DNA of 64,000 nucleotides. Source: DASTEQ01 sp040905185 (GTDB lineage: Bacteria > Chloroflexota > Limnocylindria > QHBO01). The position numbers and the translations under genes are program-made. The stretch lies in the NCBI GenBank assembly GCA_040905185.1, contig JBBDRZ010000001.1:372001-436000 (forward strand), in the 5' to 3' direction. Within the stretch, counting starts at the first letter, position 1, and each line of letters starts with the position of its first letter. Shown in pieces: positions 63,750 to 64,000 of the stretch. Under the pieces are notes generated by a model. It was not told the DNA's origin and did not search any database. It was given only the letters and a program-made list of their open reading frames with translations.

Positions 63750-64000
63750 TCAGGCCGAGGCGCTCTCCCCCGACGATGCCGCCGACACCGGAGCCGGTGC
63801 CTCGTACAGACCCAGCTTGGCCACCGCCCGCTGGACCGGCGCCGGTGCCCACCAGTTCAGGCGACCCATGACCCGCATGAAGGCGGGCACCAGCAGGCCA
63901 CGCACGATGGTGGCATCGATGAGCACCGCCAGCGCCTGCGCGAAGCCGATCGCCTTCAGGAACAGCACGTCTGACAGGGCGAAGGTCGCGAACACGACGA
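63750..64000 (-). CDS. MMPL-family transporter, C-terminal fragment (runs off the window)
   Basis: The last 82 codons of a larger gene: VFATFALSDVLFLKAIGFAQALAVLIDATIVRGLLVPAFMRVMGRLNWWAPAP is the terminal TM pair of MMPL/RND lipid transporters, followed by an Ala/Ser-rich tail. The rest lies beyond base 64000. Family call is firm; substrate unknown. Confidence 0.85.
   Translation of the reverse strand, partial: VVFATFALSDVLFLKAIGFAQALAVLIDATIVRGLLVPAFMRVMGRLNWWAPAPVQRAVAKLGLYEAPAPVSAASSGESASA

Overview
The window is one high-GC bacterial contig, with an assembly gap of 100 N at 60452-60551, that looks like an uncultured Chloroflexota genome (Limnocylindria/Ellin6529-like is my guess, not something the sequence proves). 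The clues are very high GC; an archaeal-type (type II) glyceraldehyde-3-phosphate dehydrogenase; F420-type enzymes (a DUF385-like protein and a luciferase-like oxidoreductase); an actinobacterial-style glycogen synthase; many exported cupredoxins; and very compact operons with ATGA/TGATG overlaps. No rRNA, phage or IS element is seen, and there is one tRNA (Gly-TCC).

Layout. 0.2-2 kb: F420/DUF385-like gene facing an OLD-type ATPase/TOPRIM gene. 2-6 kb: cupredoxin lipoprotein, membrane proteins, an Lgt-like protein and a BlaI/BlaR1-like pair. 6-13.5 kb: three minus-strand copper/redox operons: an eight-cistron operon with a Cu+-ATPase, two cupredoxins, a DUF2933-like protein and a TRASH-like protein; a CuA-like cupredoxin plus CcdA-like protein; and a cytochrome b with two small exported or membrane proteins. 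14-20 kb: type II GAPDH, then a plus-strand operon with a CPD-motif P1B-ATPase, cyclopropane synthase, membrane protein and YHS protein. 20-23 kb: EamA transporter, thioesterase-like protein, ICMT-like protein and universal stress protein. 23-26.5 kb: HMA protein, two FtsX-type permeases and an ABC ATPase fused to a YHS domain. 26.6-32 kb: Met-rich copper-binding protein, SHOCT proteins, a tandem RR-HK-RR-HK operon and a cupredoxin lipoprotein. 32-37 kb: NirK-type nitrite reductase and a paralogous multicopper oxidase, both with an extra N-terminal cupredoxin, followed by membrane proteins. 37-52 kb: cupin/SDR pair, GAF kinase with LuxR-type regulator, DoxX, ABC-2 exporter, amidohydrolase and glycogen synthase, a third Cu-ATPase (CopA) with YHS protein, esterase, FAH-family hydrolase and small metabolic genes. 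52-57 kb: HNH-like duplicated protein, tRNA-Gly, a broken oxidoreductase remnant, a 0.7 kb gene-free stretch that may encode a structured RNA, DUF2461, a deaminase and an LLM oxidoreductase. 57-62 kb: a giant repeat-built surface protein with an LPDTA sorting-like tail. 62-64 kb: CaiB/BaiF CoA-transferase, DUF1003 and the end of an MMPL transporter.

How it fits together. The main theme is copper handling outside and across the membrane: three P1B ATPases, seven exported cupredoxin domains, Met/His-rich proteins, HMA/YHS/TRASH carriers, thiol chemistry (CcdA) and copper enzymes (NirK, multicopper oxidase). Two regulatory codes can be read directly from the DNA. (1) CTGAG-like direct repeats spaced exactly 11 bp (CTCAG in gene orientation) lie upstream of five minus-strand operons, including the RR-HK-RR-HK operon itself, and suggest a self-controlled copper or envelope-stress regulon of an OmpR-type regulator. 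(2) Four sites of the form TACTAC(A/G)-N4-(T/C)GTAGTA lie upstream of the cupredoxin lipoprotein, the neighbouring membrane gene, the lgt-like/blaI divergent promoter and the CPD ATPase, and suggest a BlaI/CopY-type regulon. These two inferred circuits, and the ABC-YHS and HMA-FtsX arrangement between them, are the most interesting undescribed biology in the window.
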